Assembly: GCF_000725545.1 (NCBI RefSeq)
Contig: NZ_JNZP01000005.1
Coordinates: 124,001-188,000 of the forward strand
Length of the DNA stretch: 64,000 nucleotides
Reading direction: 5' to 3'
From: Streptomyces exfoliatus
GTDB taxonomy: Bacteria; Actinomycetota; Actinomycetes; Streptomycetales; Streptomycetaceae
The translations under genes were made by a program, and so were the position numbers. Shown piece by piece: positions 17,882-25,454 of this stretch. The notes beneath the pieces are model-generated. The model saw only the letters and a program-made list of their open reading frames with translations. It ran no database searches and had not been told where the DNA came from. How positions within the stretch are numbered: the first letter of the stretch is position 1; every line of letters begins with the position of its first letter.

Positions 17882-18427
17882 CTACCGTACGGGGGTCAGC
17901 TCCGGGTCCTCCCTGAGCTTGCCGAGCGCTCTGGACACCGCGCTCTTGACCGTACCGACCGACACCCCGAGCACCTCGGCGGTCTGGGCCTCGCTGAGGT
18001 CCTCGTAGTACCGGAGGACCACCATCTGGCGCTGCCGCTCCGGCAGCCTGAGCACCGCGCGCCACATCGCGTCGTGCAGCACCTGCCGCTCGGCCGGGTC
18101 CGGCTCCGGGAGACCGGCGGGCTCGGGCAGCTCCTCACAGGCGAACTCGTCGACCTTCCGCTTGCGCCACTGCGACGTACGCGTGTTCAGCAGCGCGCGA
18201 CGGACGTAGCCGTCCAGGGCGCGGTGGTCCTCGATGCGCTCCCAGGCCATGAAGGTCTTGGCCAGCGCCGTCTGGAGCAGGTCCTCGGCGTCGCAGGGGT
18301 TGGCGGTCAGGGAACGCGCGGTGCGCAGGAGTACGGGCTGCCGCGCCCGTACGTACGAGGAGAAGGTCGGGTACGACGCGTACTGCGAGGCACCGGCGCA
18401 GACGGGGCCAGAGGGTGGCGGAGTCAT
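17882..18427 (-). CDS. SigE-family ECF RNA polymerase sigma factor
   Basis: This 181-residue ECF sigma factor has region 2 with CDAEDLLQTALAKTFMAWERI (about 45-65) and region 4 with LPERQRQMVVLRYYEDLSEAQTAEVLGVSVGTVKSAVSRALGKLR (about 125-170). The size and the AWERI/DALDGYVRR-type spacer match the actinobacterial SigE family. It would redirect RNA polymerase to a small target set; no anti-sigma gene is adjacent on either side. The ATG at 18427 lies about 130 nt upstream of the end of a gene-free repeat-rich stretch. Confidence 0.9.
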   Translation of the reverse strand: MTPPPSGPVCAGASQYASYPTFSSYVRARQPVLLRTARSLTANPCDAEDLLQTALAKTFMAWERIEDHRALDGYVRRALLNTRTSQWRKRKVDEFACEELPEPAGLPEPDPAERQVLHDAMWRAVLRLPERQRQMVVLRYYEDLSEAQTAEVLGVSVGTVKSAVSRALGKLREDPELTPVR

Positions 18428-18591
18428 GACTCCACGCTAGGAGGGGAGGGGCGCCCGGCGGATCGGCCCCAGGTCCCGACCCTCCGTCCGCCTCAGGTTG
18501 TAGGGGTGGGGACCGCCTCACCTCCTCTGGGTGGAGACCCGTCGGGGCCTCCTCAGGGTCGGAGGTCCCTCGGACGGCGACGGGAGAGACG

Positions 18592-18672
18592 AGGGCTCAG
18601 GGGACGGGAGCTCAGGGGACGGGGGCTCAGGGGACGGGGGAGGTCAAGGGGCGGGGGGCTCAAGGGACGGGG
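18592..18672. repeat. Four ~15-bp direct repeats, G-rich
   Basis: Related copies of GGGCTCAGGGGACGG occur at about 18593, 18608, 18623 and (as GGGCTCAAGGGACGG) 18657. They lie downstream of the DUF1906 gene, and the last copy contains that gene's stop codon. Confidence 0.8.
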
Positions 18673-19727
18673 GCCGTGACGCGGGCCACGGGCGCGTCCA
18701 TCGCGTTGCGGTCGATGTAGAGACGGCGCCCGCCGTGGGATTCGGTGACGTTGCCCGTGTACTGGTGGATCCGGGCGTGCGGCATCCACGCCTGCGGGTC
18801 CAGCACCTCCTCGGAATACAGCGAAGGCCGCCCCCGCCAACGCGCGAACCACATCACGGCCGGCAGGTCCTTCGTACCCGCCCTCCGCTGCTTCTCGATG
18901 TCCCGTACCCCCGTGTCCGCACTGCTGTAGAACCCCGGCAGATATCCGAGGCGCCGCACCTCCCGGTTCCACGCGCGGACGAAGGAGAGGGTGGTCGCGG
19001 CGCAGGACGCGTCCCCCTGCCGGTAGGCCTCGATGTCGAGGTAGAGCGGGCTGCTCGCGTCGAGGCCCAGGGCCCGCGCCTCCCGCACCGCCTCGGCCCC
19101 CTCCCGGGTGCCCTGGCTCCAGGGGCTGGCGCCGATGGCGAAGGGCCGCTTGGCCGGGGAGACCACGCACGGCGCCTGGGAGCCGACGAAGAGGGGCAGC
19201 AGCCGCCAGCCCATGGCGTTCACGGAAGCGACCCATGCGGGGGTCAGCTCCCGCTGGACGGGGCAGCCCCGGCCCCGGCCGCCGAAGTAGATCCCGACCG
19301 CCCCGTACGGCGAACTGCGCCAGGCCCTCATCACTTCCAGGGAGGGCGCGTCACAGGTGTCGAAGGCCCGGCCGGTGAAATGCGCGGGCGCGGCCTCACG
19401 AGCCGGCGTGCGCGTGCCACCGGACGGATCGGCACCTGCCGGAGTGCCACCGGGCGGAGCGGCACCGGGTCGGGCCGCCACGGCCGGAGCGGGGCCGCTG
19501 AGCAGGGCCGCCCCGGCCAGCGCCGCCAGGAGGGCGGCGACCACGGTCCGCGCTCCGGGAGACAGCCGGTGAAGCAGCACGGTCCGCGAGCCCGCCGAGG
19601 ACGAACACGAGGGCGTGGGAGGGGACGCGAACGCGAATGCGGATGCGGACACGCTGGCGGGTACGGGTTCGGCGGCGGTCACCGGTTCGGCTGCGAGGGC
19701 TGATCGGGGTGGTTCGTGTGTGCTCAT
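18660..19727 (-). CDS. Secreted DUF1906 (glycoside-hydrolase-like) protein
   Basis: From the ATG at 19727 this is 355 residues. A long Ala/Ser/Pro-rich leader precedes a hydrophobic export segment (about 60-85, VVAALLAALAGAALLSG). The mature part begins with FDTCDAPSLEVMRAW and has the TIM-barrel-like landmarks AVGIYFGGRG, LLPLFVGSQAPC, LYLDIEAYRQG (acidic pair), LPGFYSSADTGV, WFARWRG and IHQYTGNV. This is the DUF1906 fold of mycobacterial Rv2525c, thought to act on peptidoglycan or surface glycans, but catalysis is unproven. The signal lies unusually far from the N-terminus, so the true start could be further in; a GTG at 19763 is also open. It follows the Ltp2-like gene by about 50 nt. Confidence 0.78.
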   Translation of the reverse strand: MSTHEPPRSALAAEPVTAAEPVPASVSASAFAFASPPTPSCSSSAGSRTVLLHRLSPGARTVVAALLAALAGAALLSGPAPAVAARPGAAPPGGTPAGADPSGGTRTPAREAAPAHFTGRAFDTCDAPSLEVMRAWRSSPYGAVGIYFGGRGRGCPVQRELTPAWVASVNAMGWRLLPLFVGSQAPCVVSPAKRPFAIGASPWSQGTREGAEAVREARALGLDASSPLYLDIEAYRQGDASCAATTLSFVRAWNREVRRLGYLPGFYSSADTGVRDIEKQRRAGTKDLPAVMWFARWRGRPSLYSEEVLDPQAWMPHARIHQYTGNVTESHGGRRLYIDRNAMDAPVARVTAPVP

Positions 19728-19779
19728 GCCGCGAGTGAAGAACCGCCCGCCCCGCCCGGCCACCGCTGGGGCCGTCGCC

Positions 19780-20946
19780 TCAGCCGTCCGTGCCCAGGAT
19801 CAACCCGGACGTGGGAACCCCCGTGCCCGCCGTGACCAAGGTCCGCTCCGCGCCGGGTATCTGGTTCACCGAGGTCCCGCGCAGCTGCCGTACCGCTTCC
19901 GCTATGCCGTTCATCCCGTGCAGATACGCCTCGCCGAGCTGCCCGCCGTGCGTGTTCAGCGGGAGCGCGTCGGCCGCGACGAAGTCGGCCGCCTCTCCCG
20001 GTCCGCAGAAGCCGAACTCCTCCAACTGCATGAGAACGAAGGGGGTGAAGTGGTCGTACAGGATGCCCACGTCGATGTCGGACGGTGCGAGCCCGGAGGT
20101 CCGCCAGAGCTGCCGGGCCACCACCCCCATCTCCGGAAGGCCCGTCAGCTCGTCCCGGTAGAAGCTGGTCATCGCCTCCTGCTTCCGCCCGGCGCCCTGC
20201 GCCGCCGCGACGATCACGGCGGGCGGATGCCGCAGATCACGGGCGCGCTCGACGGAGGTGACGACGATCGCCTGGCCGCCGTCGGTCTCCTGGCAGCAGT
20301 CGAGGAGCCGGAGCGGTTCGACGATCCAGCGCGAGGCGGCGTGGTCGTCAAGGGTGATCGGCTTCCCGTGGAAGTACGCGGCCGGGTTCCGGGCCGCGTG
20401 GCGCCGGTCGGTGACGGCGACATGGCCGAAGGCGTCGGGGGTCAACCCGTAGGTGTGCAGATACCGCTGGGCGGCCATCGCGACCCAGGAGGCCGGGGTG
20501 AGCAGCCCGAAGGGTAGCTGCCAGCCGAGCGCGGCGCCCTCGGCGGAGGGCTCGCGCTCCTTGACGCCGGAGCCGAAGCGTCGCCCGGAGCGCTCGTTGA
20601 ACGCCCGGTAGCAGACGACGACCTCGGCGACCCCGGCGGCGACCGCGAGCGCGGCCTGCTGGACGGTGGCGCAGGCGGCCCCGCCCCCGTAGTGCACACG
20701 GGAGAAGAAGGACAGTTCGCCGATGCCGGAGGCCTGGGCGACGGTGATCTCGGGATTGGTGTCCATGGTGAAGGTGACCAGGCCGTCGACGTCGGCGGGG
20801 GCGAGCCCGGCGTCGTCGAGGGCCGCCCGCACCGCCTCGACGGCGAGGGAGAGTTCGCTGCGGCCCGAGTCCTTGGAGAACTCGGTCGCCCCGATGCCCA
20901 CCACGGCCGCCCGGCCGCCGAGTCCGTCCCTGCCGCGCAGGCTCAT
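19780..20946 (-). CDS. Ltp2-like thiolase-fold lipid-transfer protein / aldolase
   Basis: This 388-residue member of the non-condensing thiolase branch (SCP-x thiolase/lipid-transfer type) shows AAVVGIGATEFSKDSGRSELSLAVEAVRAALDDAGLAPADVDGLVTF at the start and GGGAACATVQQAALAVAAGVAEVVVCYRA in the middle. It ends with LPLNTHGGQLGEAYLHGMNGIAEAVRQLRG, the conserved HGGQ...HG block. In mycobacteria Ltp2 cleaves the steroid propionyl side chain by retro-aldol reaction, in complex with the DUF35 domain of ChsH2. A DUF35 protein is encoded two genes upstream here, supporting that role. The ATG overlaps the MaoC stop by 4 nt and is preceded by GGAGG. The longer open frame upstream belongs to another reading frame. 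Confidence 0.85.
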   Translation of the reverse strand: MSLRGRDGLGGRAAVVGIGATEFSKDSGRSELSLAVEAVRAALDDAGLAPADVDGLVTFTMDTNPEITVAQASGIGELSFFSRVHYGGGAACATVQQAALAVAAGVAEVVVCYRAFNERSGRRFGSGVKEREPSAEGAALGWQLPFGLLTPASWVAMAAQRYLHTYGLTPDAFGHVAVTDRRHAARNPAAYFHGKPITLDDHAASRWIVEPLRLLDCCQETDGGQAIVVTSVERARDLRHPPAVIVAAAQGAGRKQEAMTSFYRDELTGLPEMGVVARQLWRTSGLAPSDIDVGILYDHFTPFVLMQLEEFGFCGPGEAADFVAADALPLNTHGGQLGEAYLHGMNGIAEAVRQLRGTSVNQIPGAERTLVTAGTGVPTSGLILGTDG

Positions 20947-21326
20947 CTCGGCACCTCCACGGTGACCGTGCCCGTGACGTGGTGCCCGAGCCCGTTGGCA
21001 CCGACGACCCGCACGCGTGCCGTTTCCCCGTCCACGTCGGTGACCGTGCCGGTGAGGACCATCGTGTCGCCGGGGTGGTTGGGGGCGCCGAGCCGGATGG
21101 CGACCTTGCGGAGGACCGCGCGGGGTCCGAAGTGGTCCGTGATGTACCTGCCGACGAGCCCGTTCGTGGTGAGGATGTTCATGAAGATGTCCGGGGAGCC
21201 CTTCTCCCTCGCCAGCTCGGCGTCGTGGTGCACGTCCTGGTAGTCGCGGGAGGCGACGGCCCCCGCGACGATCAGGGTGCGGGTGATCGGGATCGTCAGC
21301 GGAGGCAGCTCGTCCCCGGGCTTCAT
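20943..21326 (-). CDS. MaoC-like hydratase (ChsH1-like)
   Basis: This 127-residue single hot-dog domain has the hydratase-2 signature. ASRDYQDVHHDAELAREKGSPDIFMN contains the Asp and His expected to activate water across an enoyl-CoA double bond. In the igr operon of Mycobacterium tuberculosis the equivalent short protein (ChsH1) pairs with the MaoC domain of ChsH2 to make the active heteromer. The gene overlaps both neighbours by 4 nt (ATGA), so it is translationally coupled in the operon. Confidence 0.85.
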   Translation of the reverse strand: MKPGDELPPLTIPITRTLIVAGAVASRDYQDVHHDAELAREKGSPDIFMNILTTNGLVGRYITDHFGPRAVLRKVAIRLGAPNHPGDTMVLTGTVTDVDGETARVRVVGANGLGHHVTGTVTVEVPR

Positions 21327-22399
21327 GACAGGTCTCCTTCCGCGAGCAGGGCGCCGAGTTCGGCGAGGAGTTCGGTGCCGCCGCCGAGATAGGCGTCAAG
21401 TTGCCGGCCCCACAGGAAGTGCCGGTGTACGGGATGGTCGAGGTCCGCTCCCGTACCGCCGTGCAGATGCTGCCCGGCGTGCACGACCCGCTTTCCCGCC
21501 TCCGAGGCCCACCAGGCGGCGGTCAGAGCCGCCCCTCCGGCGTCCAGGCCCTCGTCGAAGCGCCAGGCGGCCTCGTAGGCGGTGACCCGGATGGCCTCGG
21601 TGTCCATGTGCGCGTCGGCGGCGCGCAGTTGCACGGCCTGATGGGTGGAGAGCGGACGGCCGAACTGTTCCCGTACGGAGGTGTGCTCCACGGCCCTGGC
21701 CAGCGATCCGGCGCAGACTCCCGCCTGCAGTCCGGCGAAGGCGATCCGGGCGACGGCGAGCACGTCCTCATAGGCGCCACCGGACGCGCCGACCCGCGCC
21801 CCGCACTGCCTTCCGAGTCGCTCCCCGGCCGCCCCGTCGAGGACGAGCCGTCCGGCGGACCAGGGTGCGGTGAGCTCGACCGGATCCACCCGGACCGCGT
21901 CCTCCTCAGGGGGGCCCGGCGGGACCAGCGGGACCAGCCACAGGTCACGGTCCTCGTCCGGCACGAGGACGTGGGTGGCGTCCCTGAGCCACGGCACCCA
22001 CTCCACGGTCCCGCTGAGCCGCCCATCGTGCGCGGAGACCGTGCCGGACGCCGGGAACGCCCCGGTCACCACCGTCGTACCGTCCCGGAGGCCGGGCAGG
22101 AGCCGGGTCCGCTGCTCGTCCGTGCCGTGCCGGCCGACGGCGAGGATCCCGTACGCGCAACTCGCGGCGAAGGGCACCTGGGCCGTCACCCGCCCCTGCT
22201 CCTCCAGGAGCAGGACCAGGCCGAGCAGGCCGGTCTCCTCGACGGCGCCGGGCAGTCCGGCGGCGCAGAGCGCCTTCCAGAGCTCGGCGTCGGTGCCGGT
22301 GCCTGCCGCCCTGAGCCGCTCGTGAGTGGCCAGGTCGGCGAAGATCCGGCCGGCCAGCTCGCGGGCGGCCTCCTGCTCCTCGGTCGGGGTGAAGTCCAT
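21323..22399 (-). CDS. Acyl-CoA dehydrogenase, ChsE1/FadE28-like subunit
   Basis: This 358-residue protein has acyl-CoA dehydrogenase structure. There is an N-terminal helical domain (DFTPTEEQEAARELAGRIFADL), a middle beta domain that is weakly conserved and loop-rich, and a C-terminal helical domain with AGVCAGSLARAVEHTSVREQFGRPLSTHQAVQLRAADAHMDTEAIR. It is shorter and more divergent than the other dehydrogenase in the operon, as FadE28 (ChsE1) is relative to FadE29 (ChsE2). In that system the two subunits form an alpha2beta2 enzyme with only some FAD sites. The ATG is placed at 22399, directly after the upstream TGA and behind GGAGGG; a start seven codons earlier is less likely. Confidence 0.82.
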   Translation of the reverse strand: MDFTPTEEQEAARELAGRIFADLATHERLRAAGTGTDAELWKALCAAGLPGAVEETGLLGLVLLLEEQGRVTAQVPFAASCAYGILAVGRHGTDEQRTRLLPGLRDGTTVVTGAFPASGTVSAHDGRLSGTVEWVPWLRDATHVLVPDEDRDLWLVPLVPPGPPEEDAVRVDPVELTAPWSAGRLVLDGAAGERLGRQCGARVGASGGAYEDVLAVARIAFAGLQAGVCAGSLARAVEHTSVREQFGRPLSTHQAVQLRAADAHMDTEAIRVTAYEAAWRFDEGLDAGGAALTAAWWASEAGKRVVHAGQHLHGGTGADLDHPVHRHFLWGRQLDAYLGGGTELLAELGALLAEGDLS

Positions 22400-22400
22400 G

Positions 22401-23324
22401 TCAGCCCTCCCCTCCGGCACGGAAGACGGGAAGCTCCAGCTCCTCGTCGGCCCGCACGAACTCCAGCCGCACCGGCATCCCGATCCGCACCTTGTCGTAC
22501 GGCACCCCCACCACGTTGCTGATCATCCGTACGCCCTCGGCGAGTTCGATCAGCCCGACCGCGTAGGGCGGGGCGAAGGCCGGGAAGGGCGGGTGGTGCA
22601 TCACCACGTACGAGAAGACCGTCCCGGCGCCGCTCGCCTCGACCGTGTCCCACTCCGGCGAGCCGCAGTCGGCGCACCCGGGCAGCCAGGGGAAGCGGAG
22701 GGCCGCGCAGTCTCCGCAGCGCTGGATGAGCAGCCGGTGCGCCGCCACTCCCTCCCAGAACCCGGCGTTGTCCCGGTTGATGACCGGCCGGGGCCTCCTC
22801 GGGGCCTGGTCCGGGGACTTAGGTGGCCGGCTCGCCGGTGCGTACTTGAGGATGCGGAAGCGATGGGTGCCGGCGAGTTCCGCGCCGGCGCGGACGTCCG
22901 TCCGGGTGGTGACGAAGTACCCCGGTCCGAGCTTGGTGGTCTTGGGCCGCGACACGGACTCGATCACGGTGTCGAAGGTGATCTCGTCGCCGGGGCGCAG
23001 AGGCCGGAGGTACTCCTGCTCGCAGTCGGTCGCGACCACGGACGTGTATCCGGCCGCGTCGAGGAGGGCGAACAGCTCCTCGTACGCGGAGGAGCGGCCG
23101 GTATGCCCCGCGAGGCCGCCCATCGTCCAGGCCTGGAGCATCGTCGGCGGGGCGACGGCCTCCGGCCCCCGGTAGGCGGGGTGTGCGTCCCCCATGGCCT
23201 CGCACCAGTGCCTGATCATGGGCAGGTTCACCGGGTCCTTGCCGACGCCCGCGGTGGCGGCGGCACGGCCCTCGTAGGCCACGAGCCGGCCGTACAGCGT
23301 GGCGTCCCGCTCCGTGGGCGTCAT
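22401..23324 (-). CDS. MaoC-N / DUF35 OB-fold fusion protein (ChsH2-like)
   Basis: This 307-residue two-domain protein has an N-terminal hot-dog domain (about 1-165) with IRHWCEAMGDAHPAYRG, APPTMLQAWTM and LRPGDEITFDTVIESVS. After a Pro/Arg-rich hinge the C-terminal DUF35 part (about 185-305) has a zinc ribbon (QRCGDCAALRFPWLPGCADC) followed by an OB-fold (TVFSYVVMHHPPFP...VGLIELAEGVRMISNVVG). This exact fusion is ChsH2 in mycobacteria, where the MaoC half works with ChsH1 and the DUF35 half recruits the Ltp2 aldolase. The start overlaps the upstream dehydrogenase stop by 4 nt, with GGGGAGGGG upstream. Confidence 0.88.
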   Translation of the reverse strand: MTPTERDATLYGRLVAYEGRAAATAGVGKDPVNLPMIRHWCEAMGDAHPAYRGPEAVAPPTMLQAWTMGGLAGHTGRSSAYEELFALLDAAGYTSVVATDCEQEYLRPLRPGDEITFDTVIESVSRPKTTKLGPGYFVTTRTDVRAGAELAGTHRFRILKYAPASRPPKSPDQAPRRPRPVINRDNAGFWEGVAAHRLLIQRCGDCAALRFPWLPGCADCGSPEWDTVEASGAGTVFSYVVMHHPPFPAFAPPYAVGLIELAEGVRMISNVVGVPYDKVRIGMPVRLEFVRADEELELPVFRAGGEG

Positions 23325-24487
23325 CGCCGTCCCCTCCCCTTCATGCCGAGCCGCATCCTCGCGACGATCTCGCGCTGCACCTCGCTCACCCCTCCCCCGA
23401 AGGTGTTGATCTGGGCGGCCCGGTTCATGCGCTCCAGCTCACCGCCGCCGACTTCCCCCGGCGATCCCGCTCGCACCGCCGCCGGCCCGCCCGTGATTTC
23501 CTGACATATTCGATACACCTCCACCGCCGATTCGGTTCCCACGAACTTCACGCCGCTCGCGTCCCCCGGGGCGAGCCGGCCGGCCCCCACATCGCTCACC
23601 AAACGCCAGTTCAGCAAGCGTGTCGCCGACAATCGGGCGTGTGCTTCGGCGGCCCTGATCCGGACCCACGGCTCGTCAACGCGGCGCCTGCCCGTCACCG
23701 GATCGGGGATGCGCGCGCGGGCGAGCGCGGCCGCGAAGAAGTCCTCGGCCTGCATGCCGATCGCGGCGAGCGCGACCCGTTCGTGGTTGAGCTGGTTGGT
23801 GATGAGCCCCCAGCCGCCGTGCTCCGGCCCGACGAGGTTCCCCGCGGGGACCCGTATCCCGTCGTAGTAGGTGGCCGTCGTCGTCAGCCCGCCCACGGTC
23901 GCGATCGGGGTCCAGGAGAAGCCGGGGGCGTCGGTGGGGACGAGGACGATCGAGATGCCCCGGTGCGGGGGCGCGTCGGGGTCGGTGCGGCAGGCGAGCC
24001 AGATCCAGTCGGCGTTCTGGGCGTTGGAGGTGAAGATCTTCTGCCCGTCGATCCGCCAGGAGTCCCCCTCGCGGACCGCCCGCGTCCGGAGGGAGGCAAG
24101 GTCCGTGCCGGCCTCCGGCTCGCTGTACCCGATGGCGAAGACGGTCTCGCCACGCAGGATCCGGGGCAGGAAGAAGGCCTTCTGCTCCTCGGTCCCGTAG
24201 GCCATGAGGGTGGGCCCGACGGTGTTCAGGGTGACCATCGAGACGGGGGCGCCCGCGCGGTACGCCTCGTCGAAGAAGACGAACTGTTCCTCGGGGCCGC
24301 GGCCCTGTCCGCCGTACTCCTCGGGCCACCCGAGGCCGAGGAGCCCGTCGGCGCCGATCCGGCACAGCAGCCGGCGCTGGGCGGCGGTGTCGGCGGCGGG
24401 AGGCGGCCCGTCGGGCATCACCTCCCGGAAGTACGCACGGAGTTCGGCGCGCAGCCGCAGCTGCCGCTCGGTCGGGGCGAGGTGCAC
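23321..24487 (-). CDS. Acyl-CoA dehydrogenase, ChsE2/FadE29-like subunit
   Basis: This 388-residue acyl-CoA dehydrogenase has LAPTERQLRLRAELRAYFREVMP at the start, LGLGWPEEYGGQGRGPEEQFVFFDEA, FAIGYSEPEAGTDLASLRTRA (substrate/FAD loop), DGQKIFTSNAQNADWIWLACRTD and the C-terminal QITGGPAAVRAGS and NTFGGGVSEVQREIVARM. It would introduce a C-C double bond in a CoA ester, passing electrons to ETF. It is the first gene of the five-gene operon. The GTG at 24487 follows GGGAGG at 9 nt; the longer frame upstream crosses a probable operator and is rejected. The substrate is inferred to be a steroid-CoA with a short side chain. Confidence 0.87.
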   Translation of the reverse strand: MHLAPTERQLRLRAELRAYFREVMPDGPPPAADTAAQRRLLCRIGADGLLGLGWPEEYGGQGRGPEEQFVFFDEAYRAGAPVSMVTLNTVGPTLMAYGTEEQKAFFLPRILRGETVFAIGYSEPEAGTDLASLRTRAVREGDSWRIDGQKIFTSNAQNADWIWLACRTDPDAPPHRGISIVLVPTDAPGFSWTPIATVGGLTTTATYYDGIRVPAGNLVGPEHGGWGLITNQLNHERVALAAIGMQAEDFFAAALARARIPDPVTGRRRVDEPWVRIRAAEAHARLSATRLLNWRLVSDVGAGRLAPGDASGVKFVGTESAVEVYRICQEITGGPAAVRAGSPGEVGGGELERMNRAAQINTFGGGVSEVQREIVARMRLGMKGRGRR

Positions 24488-24518
24488 GGCGACGGCCTCC
24501 CGTGGGACGACTGAGATT

Positions 24519-24535
24519 TCTGACTGTCCGTCAGA
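24519..24535. promoter_or_regulatory. TetR-type operator candidate before the ChsE/ChsH/Ltp2 operon
   Basis: TCTGAC, five bases, GTCAGA is a perfect 6+5+6 palindrome about 32 nt upstream of the GTG of the first operon gene, where it could overlap the promoter. The form is like TetR-family operators in fatty-acid and sterol catabolism but is not the KstR or KstR2 consensus as I recall them. No TetR gene is encoded nearby in the window. Confidence 0.5.
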
Positions 24536-24638
24536 TTCAGCGGCCCTGTCAAGGTCGCCGACCGACCGCGCGGACGACCGGTCGCGCGGGTGCCGCCACG
24601 CGGACGCGCGACCACCGCGCCCCCGGCGCACACAAGCG

Positions 24639-24684
24639 CGACGGCCCGCACGCCGGTACCGAAGTACCGGCGCACAGGCCGTCG
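24639..24684 (-). terminator. Two-step hairpin downstream of the small secreted protein gene
   Basis: An inner stem CGCCGGTAC / GTACCGGCG with loop CGAA is extended by CGACGGCC / GGCCGTCG across four unpaired bases on each side. It lies about 50 nt past the stop of the minus-strand secreted gene. Confidence 0.75.
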
Positions 24685-24732
24685 TTCACACCACGGTCAC
24701 GCCCCCCGTCGGGCCGGCCGCCGCTCGGCGGG

Positions 24733-25038
24733 TCACCACCACGGGTGGAAGTTGACCACCGCGTTGTTCTGGGCGATGTGGGTGAAGGCGGAGCCGTTCA
24801 CGCTGGCGGTGTTGTTCTGGTTGGAGGCACCGGAACCGGTCGCCACCTGCTGCGTCGTGGTCGAGTTGCCGAAGTTGTCCCCACCCACGCCGCTGCCGAT
24901 GATCGTGGCGACGCTCGTGTTCGATCCGTCGTCCGCGAACCCGCCGTTGTCGGCCTGGGCCACCCCGGTGAAGAGCGCGGCGGCGAGGGGCAGGGCGGCG
25001 GCGACGGCGAAGATGCGGGCGGTACGGATGCTTGCCAT
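24733..25038 (-). CDS. Small secreted Asn/Gly/Ser/Thr-rich protein
   Basis: This 101-residue protein starts at the ATG at 25038, directly behind GGAGG at good spacing. Residues 1-29 are a signal peptide (ARIFAVAAALPLAAALFTGVAQA). The mature region of about 70 residues is rich in Asn, Gly, Ser and Thr, with patterns DGSNTSVATIIG, GNSTTTQQVATG and GASNQNNTASVNGSAF, and ends with an aromatic NFHPWW. There is no cysteine. The alternating polar pattern suggests a beta-rich or amyloid-like surface protein, but it does not contain a chaplin or rodlin signature that I recognise. Function unknown. A long upstream region with an inverted repeat precedes it. Confidence 0.78.
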   Translation of the reverse strand: MASIRTARIFAVAAALPLAAALFTGVAQADNGGFADDGSNTSVATIIGSGVGGDNFGNSTTTQQVATGSGASNQNNTASVNGSAFTHIAQNNAVVNFHPWW

Positions 25039-25454
25039 GTCTGTTCCTCCGGGAACTGAAAGCTGGTGCTGTTGCACGGAACTGCTCTGAAGTGCTCTGA
25101 ACTCTTCTGAACTACGGCCATTTCCGGGGTGGTTGGCCGACCGCCCCAGTTGTTCGTGCTCGACGTCGCGACCTCAGAGTTGCCCACCGAATCCCCGGCG
25201 AACCACCCCGGAGCGGCTTATTCCCCCGCAAGCGTGAGGACAAGCAGATAAACCAGGTCACTACGAGGAAAGCCCCAGCTCACCCGGGGGAAGCGGGTTC
25301 AGGACAGGCAGAACCGGTGTGCCGCAAGGGAGGAAGCGTTCCGGCAGATTTTCCGCCAATCGCTCTCTCGGAAGAGATCAACGGCGAGTCCCTCCGGTCC
25401 GCGAACCGAACAAACGAACCGACAGGAAGAAGAATTCGACCGCGAGGCGAAGCC
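25039..25454. other. 416-base gene-free region with inverted and direct repeats
   Basis: This is the upstream region of the small secreted gene and lies downstream of the macrodomain gene. It contains three related copies of a CTCTGAA/TTCTGAA element (25084-25112). It also contains an 11-bp inverted repeat, CCGGGGTGGTT at 25124-25134 and AACCACCCCGG at 25201-25211, with 66 bases between. A GAACCGA/GAACCGA pair lies near 25404-25420. No believable coding frame or tRNA was seen. It probably holds the promoter and a long leader of the secreted gene. Confidence 0.6.

Noticed and set aside
20946..21399. Apparent N-terminal extension of the Ltp2-like protein over the MaoC gene
   Set aside because: The extension is a different reading frame of the MaoC gene. 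The ATG at 20946 has a GGAGG site and overlaps the MaoC stop by 4 nt.
24798..25187. 129-codon minus-strand frame overlapping the small secreted gene
   Set aside because: It is an out-of-frame reading; the secreted protein frame has a clear signal peptide and ribosome-binding site.
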